The notes under the pieces were generated by a model. That model searched no databases, had not been told where the DNA came from, and saw nothing but the letters and a program-made list of their open reading frames with translations. Positions 60,748 to 64,000 of a stretch of DNA of 64,000 nt are shown piece after piece. The DNA comes from Hymenobacter montanus (GTDB lineage: Bacteria > Bacteroidota > Bacteroidia > Cytophagales > Hymenobacteraceae), in contig NZ_JACXAD010000015.1 of NCBI RefSeq assembly GCF_014699115.1, positions 62,001 to 126,000 on the forward strand, written 5' to 3'. Each line of letters opens with the position of its first letter. The first letter of the stretch is position 1. A program made the position numbers and the translations under genes.

Positions 60748-62940
60748 ATGACCCCGATGTCTGAATTTGCTGCTTCTGCTGCTCTCGCTCCTGCCGACCC
60801 GGCGTCGGCTCTGGCCCCTGGTACTGAACTGCTGCGCCGGGCGTATCGCCTCATGCACACCGCCGCCGCCATGGCCACGCTCTACGAGCAGGAAAAGGCC
60901 ACCGCGGCGCGCTACGTCCACGCCACCGCCCGGGGCCACGAGGCCGTGCAGCTGGCCGCGGCCTGCCAGCTGCGCCCCGAAGACTACGCCGCGCCCTACT
61001 ACCGCGACGACGCCTTGCTGCTGGGCCTGGGCCTGCGCCCCTACGAGCTGATGCTGCAGCTGCTGGCCAAACGCGACGACCCCTTCAGCGGCGGACGGAC
61101 TTATTACAGCCACCCCAGCCTGCGCCGAGCCCCGCTGCCGACCATCCCGCACCAGAGCTCGGCCACCGGCATGCAGGCTATTCCGGCAACGGGCATGGCC
61201 CATGCCATCAAGTACCTGGAAGGGCAGGGCGTGGGGCTGCTGACGCCTGACGCGCGCGACTGGTACGAATCGGGCCAACCCTTACCGGGCCTCAACGCGT
61301 GGCCGCCCGCGGACCAAGGGGGCAGTGCGGCAGCGGTGCTTTGCTCCATCGGCGACGGGGCCATGACGGAAGGGGAAGTGGCGGAAGCCCTGCAAATGGC
61401 CGTGCTCCACCGGCTGCCCATCGTGTACCTGGTGCAGGACAACGACTGGGGCATTTCCGCCACCGGCCGGGAAATGCGGGCTATGAATGCCTACGAGTTC
61501 GCCGTCGGCTTTCCCGGGCTGCGCCGCCTGCAAGTGGACGGGGCCGATTTCGGGTCGTCGTACACGGGCTTGGCTGAGGCGTTTGCCCACGTGCGGGCCC
61601 GGCGGGGGCCAGTGCTGGTGCACGCTAAGTGCCCCCTGCTCGGCCACCACACCAGCGGGGTGCGCCGCGAGTGGTACCGTAGCGACCTGGCCGCCCACCA
61701 GGAGCAGGACCCGCTGCCGCGCCTGCACCAGCAACTGCGCGACAGTGGCTTTGCCGAAGCCGAGCTGGCCGCCCTGGCCGCCGAAGCCCAGGCGACTGTG
61801 CTCGCCGACTGGCAGGAAGCGCTGGCCGCCCCCAACCCCGACCCGGCTACGTTTGCCGACCACGAGTTCGCCCCGCCCGCCGTGACGGTCGAAGCCGGTG
61901 AGCGGAGCCCCGCCGGGGCCGAAAAGGTCCTGATGGTCGACGCCGCTCTCCATGCCGTCGACGACATCCTGCGCGAGTTTCCCGAGGCCTTGTTCTACGG
62001 GCAGGACGTGGGCGGGGAGTTGGGCGGGGTGTTTCGCGAGGCCGCGCTGCTGGCCAAGAAGTACGGTGACGCGCGGGTGTTCAACACGCCCATTCAGGAA
62101 GCCTACATCGTGGGCAGCACGGCGGGCATGGCGGCGGTGGGGGCCCGGCCCATCGTCGAAATTCAGTTTGCTGATTACATCTGGCCGGCCCTGAACCAGT
62201 TGGTGGAGGAGCTGTCGAAATCGTGCTACCTCACCATGGGAAAGTTTCCGATTCCGGCGCTCATCCGGGTGCCAATTGGGGCGTACGGCGGCGGCGGGCC
62301 TTACCATTCGGGCTCGGTCGAAAGCACCCTGCTCACCATCCGCGGCATCAAGGTGGTGTACCCCAGCAACGCGGCCGACATGAAGGGCCTGATGCGGGCC
62401 GCCTTCCTCGACCCCAACCCGGTGGTGATGCTGGAGCACAAAGGCTTGTACTGGAGCAAGGTGCCGGGCACCGAAGACGCCAAAACCGTAGAGCCCGGCG
62501 CGGGCTACGTTATCCCCCTGGGCCAAGCCGCCGTAGCCCAGGCCGCCGACCCGGAGAAGCTGCGCCAGGGCAACACGGCTCTGGTGGTGACCTACGGCAT
62601 GGGTGTGTACTGGGCTAAAGCGGCCAGCCGCGACTTCCCCGGCCAAATCGAAATACTGGATCTGCGCACCCTCAACCCGCTCGACTTCGAGGCCGTGACC
62701 ATTGCCACCCGCCGCCACGGCAAGGTGCTGGTTCTCACCGAAGAGCCGCTGATGAACAGCTTTGCCGAAAGTCTGGCCGGGCGCATCCAGCGCCACTGCT
62801 TTGAAGCTCTGGATGCGCCCGTATTCACCCTGGGAGCCGCCAACCTGCCCGCCATTGCCCTCAACGTCGAGCTAGAGCGGCAAATGTTACCCAACGCCGC
62901 TAAAGTAGCCACGGTATTGAGCGAGCTGTTGGCGTATTAG
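60748..62940 (+). CDS. Fused alpha-beta E1 component of 2-oxoacid dehydrogenase
   Basis: 730 residues from the ATG at 60748 (another ATG 9 bp later). The N-terminal half is an E1 alpha subunit with thiamine diphosphate motif SIGDGAMTEGEVAEALQMAV ... LVQDNDWGISATGREMRAMN. The C-terminal half is the E1 beta subunit: EALFYGQDVGGELGGVFREA, FNTPIQEAYIVGSTAGMAAV, ARPIVEIQFADYIWPALNQL, and GPYHSGSVESTLLTIRGIKV. The two are one chain, linked by ~40 residues around AAPNPDPATFADHEFAPP. It most resembles the branched-chain (2-oxoisovalerate) type. E2 and E3 genes are not in the window. Confidence 0.92.
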   Translation: MTPMSEFAASAALAPADPASALAPGTELLRRAYRLMHTAAAMATLYEQEKATAARYVHATARGHEAVQLAAACQLRPEDYAAPYYRDDALLLGLGLRPYELMLQLLAKRDDPFSGGRTYYSHPSLRRAPLPTIPHQSSATGMQAIPATGMAHAIKYLEGQGVGLLTPDARDWYESGQPLPGLNAWPPADQGGSAAAVLCSIGDGAMTEGEVAEALQMAVLHRLPIVYLVQDNDWGISATGREMRAMNAYEFAVGFPGLRRLQVDGADFGSSYTGLAEAFAHVRARRGPVLVHAKCPLLGHHTSGVRREWYRSDLAAHQEQDPLPRLHQQLRDSGFAEAELAALAAEAQATVLADWQEALAAPNPDPATFADHEFAPPAVTVEAGERSPAGAEKVLMVDAALHAVDDILREFPEALFYGQDVGGELGGVFREAALLAKKYGDARVFNTPIQEAYIVGSTAGMAAVGARPIVEIQFADYIWPALNQLVEELSKSCYLTMGKFPIPALIRVPIGAYGGGGPYHSGSVESTLLTIRGIKVVYPSNAADMKGLMRAAFLDPNPVVMLEHKGLYWSKVPGTEDAKTVEPGAGYVIPLGQAAVAQAADPEKLRQGNTALVVTYGMGVYWAKAASRDFPGQIEILDLRTLNPLDFEAVTIATRRHGKVLVLTEEPLMNSFAESLAGRIQRHCFEALDAPVFTLGAANLPAIALNVELERQMLPNAAKVATVLSELLAY

Positions 62941-63348
62941 CCGCGCTTCGGCAATTCAAGTTCTTTATAGACTCGATCAAAAAACCTGAAAAATGCAGGA
63001 CGGCTCGATTGAATACGCTGAGTCATTGAGCTTCGCTTGAAGTACATTACACTGAGAAATAAAGAATATTCGTCAATGCTTTGATTTTGTCAATTTACTC
63101 ACAGGATTATTTGTAAGCAGTTAGAAAAAGATGTAGCTTGTGTCGGTTCGTCAGGATGCTCCAAAACTAATAATACCTAAAATTACCAGTCACACTTACA
63201 GCAATAAATTTAGGCTAGGGTGTAAATTAGATCAAGTGATAGTAATAAGTACTATTCTGCGGAACATGATTCTGTTTCTATCGGTATTCAGTCCATTTGG
63301 ACACCTGCTAGAAAATGCATGCTTAGAAGCTTGAGCTAAATTTTTATT
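62941..63348. other. AT-rich gap between the E1 gene and the SUKH-like gene
   Basis: Over 400 bp of AT-rich DNA. A 64-codon frame at 63140-63334 has no family features. I see no RNA gene or terminator with confidence. Confidence 0.5.
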
Positions 63349-64000
63349 ATGACTCGAAATAAAGGTCCTTCCCAAATTGTTGGTGACTTTCTAATCCGAT
63401 TTTATCACGAAGAGCCGGATGATACAAAAGCATCCACGAAAGCATTAAGAGCTATAACAGGCATGTTTGATTATGAATGGGAAGTAGCGAGTACCTTCAA
63501 AGAACTGCTAGAGATGACATTACCTGTAAATACACTGAGAGATATGGTTAGAGTTAAAGCGAATCGTCTCTGGAATTTACCTATAAAGGTAATGATTTTG
63601 ACACGGCAGTGGATTTTAGTCAAGAGTAAAATAGAGCTTAGAGAAGATATGAATTTCATTTCTGAGGAAACAAAAGTATTGCTTGAAAAAGCGGGGTGGT
63701 CAGAGGCGCGACGTGTCAGTATTGAGGAATATGAGAATCACCTTGAGAAGCTAGGTTATCCTAAATTTCCAGTCGCACTCGAATTTCTTAGACGATTCGG
63801 AGGTCTTCAAATTTCAGAGAGCCCTCAAGGCGAGTCTCAAAGGAGTTACAATTTGAAGGTAGATCCCCTAAAGTTGACTCAGTGCTACCCGCCTTATGTT
63901 TTCGCAGCATTCGAAGAAGGTCTCGGTCGTCCTCTCTGCCCGGTAGCGCTGGCTGACAATGGACATTCGGCAATTGCTATGGATGAAGCAGGGCGATTCT
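63349..64000 (+). CDS. SUKH-like immunity protein (3' partial)
   Basis: The frame begins ATG at 63349 and is still open at the window edge (217 codons seen). The N-terminal ~100 residues (VGDFLIRFYHEEPDDTKAST, DYEWEVASTFKELLEMTLP) are a helical region not recognised with confidence. The second part matches the SUKH-3 pattern: LLEKAGWSEARRVSIEEYEN, HLEKLGYPKFPVALEFLRRF, GGLQIS and a later FAAFEEGLGRPLCPVALADN, GHSAIAMDEAGRF. SUKH proteins protect against polymorphic toxins. Base composition is AT-rich compared with the window, so transfer is likely. A toxin may be beyond the edge. Confidence 0.7.
   Translation, partial: MTRNKGPSQIVGDFLIRFYHEEPDDTKASTKALRAITGMFDYEWEVASTFKELLEMTLPVNTLRDMVRVKANRLWNLPIKVMILTRQWILVKSKIELREDMNFISEETKVLLEKAGWSEARRVSIEEYENHLEKLGYPKFPVALEFLRRFGGLQISESPQGESQRSYNLKVDPLKLTQCYPPYVFAAFEEGLGRPLCPVALADNGHSAIAMDEAGRF

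Noticed and set aside
61282..62796. 504-codon open frame antisense to the fused E1 gene
   Set aside because: Shadow of GC-rich codons; the sense strand has clear domains.
63140..63334. 64-codon frame in the AT-rich gap
   Set aside because: Low-complexity hydrophobic translation, no neighbour or family support; a start signal is absent.

Overview
The window is a GC-rich chromosomal segment of a Bacteroidota bacterium, most likely a Hymenobacter-like member of the Cytophagales. The evidence is two proteins with C-terminal type IX secretion sorting domains, repeated TAnnTTTG promoter elements ahead of housekeeping genes, many lipoproteins, TonB-like proteins, a DUF4369-type thioredoxin lipoprotein, a CrtA-like carotenoid oxygenase and a eukaryote-type topoisomerase IB. 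No rRNA, tRNA, CRISPR array or intact insertion sequence was seen.

Layout. 1-9.3 kb: the end of a secreted T9SS protein, an App1-like phosphatase, topoisomerase IB, and three paralogous lipoproteins carrying kinase-like signature motifs. 9.3-17.8 kb: an AT-rich islet with an orphan gene, then a CrtA-like protein, a PNPOx-fold protein, AcpH, SlyD, an SF1 helicase, an Imm51-like protein and two small envelope proteins. 18-26.3 kb: a 1199-residue Dna2-like nuclease-helicase, a DUF6493-like protein and a SWIM zinc-finger protein. 26.7-30.8 kb: a TetR-headed set (two SDR enzymes, an MpaB-type oxygenase, a DUF2809 protein) with two similar palindromes flanking tetR that look like its operators. 30.9-36.8 kb: FKBP lipoprotein, glutamate dehydrogenase, MMPL/RND exporter and small secreted proteins. 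37-48.8 kb: thyA, a TonB-like protein, aminotransferase/PabC-like protein, dprA, a MerR regulator, alaS, TonB family protein, gatB and a TlpA-like protein. 49-63 kb: an amber-interrupted pseudogene, a possible HolD-like protein, thioesterase, pcm, a polyprenyl glycosylphosphotransferase, mnmA, a T9SS subtilase, ribE, PAP2 phosphatase, hemF and a fused E1 alpha-beta dehydrogenase. The window ends inside a SUKH-like gene in AT-rich DNA.

Most genes are core metabolism and information processing. The unusual layer lies between them: several families of 100-200 bp nested palindromes, a four-copy GC-rich dispersed repeat, A-rich repeats that reach into a gene start, and AT-rich orphan genes resembling immunity proteins without visible toxins. 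Two genes appear to lack a canonical start codon (pcm with ATT, a TonB-like gene with ATA). The best candidates for undescribed biology are the three kinase-like lipoproteins, one of which has lost the central catalytic motif, and the nuclease-helicase/DUF6493/SWIM neighbourhood.
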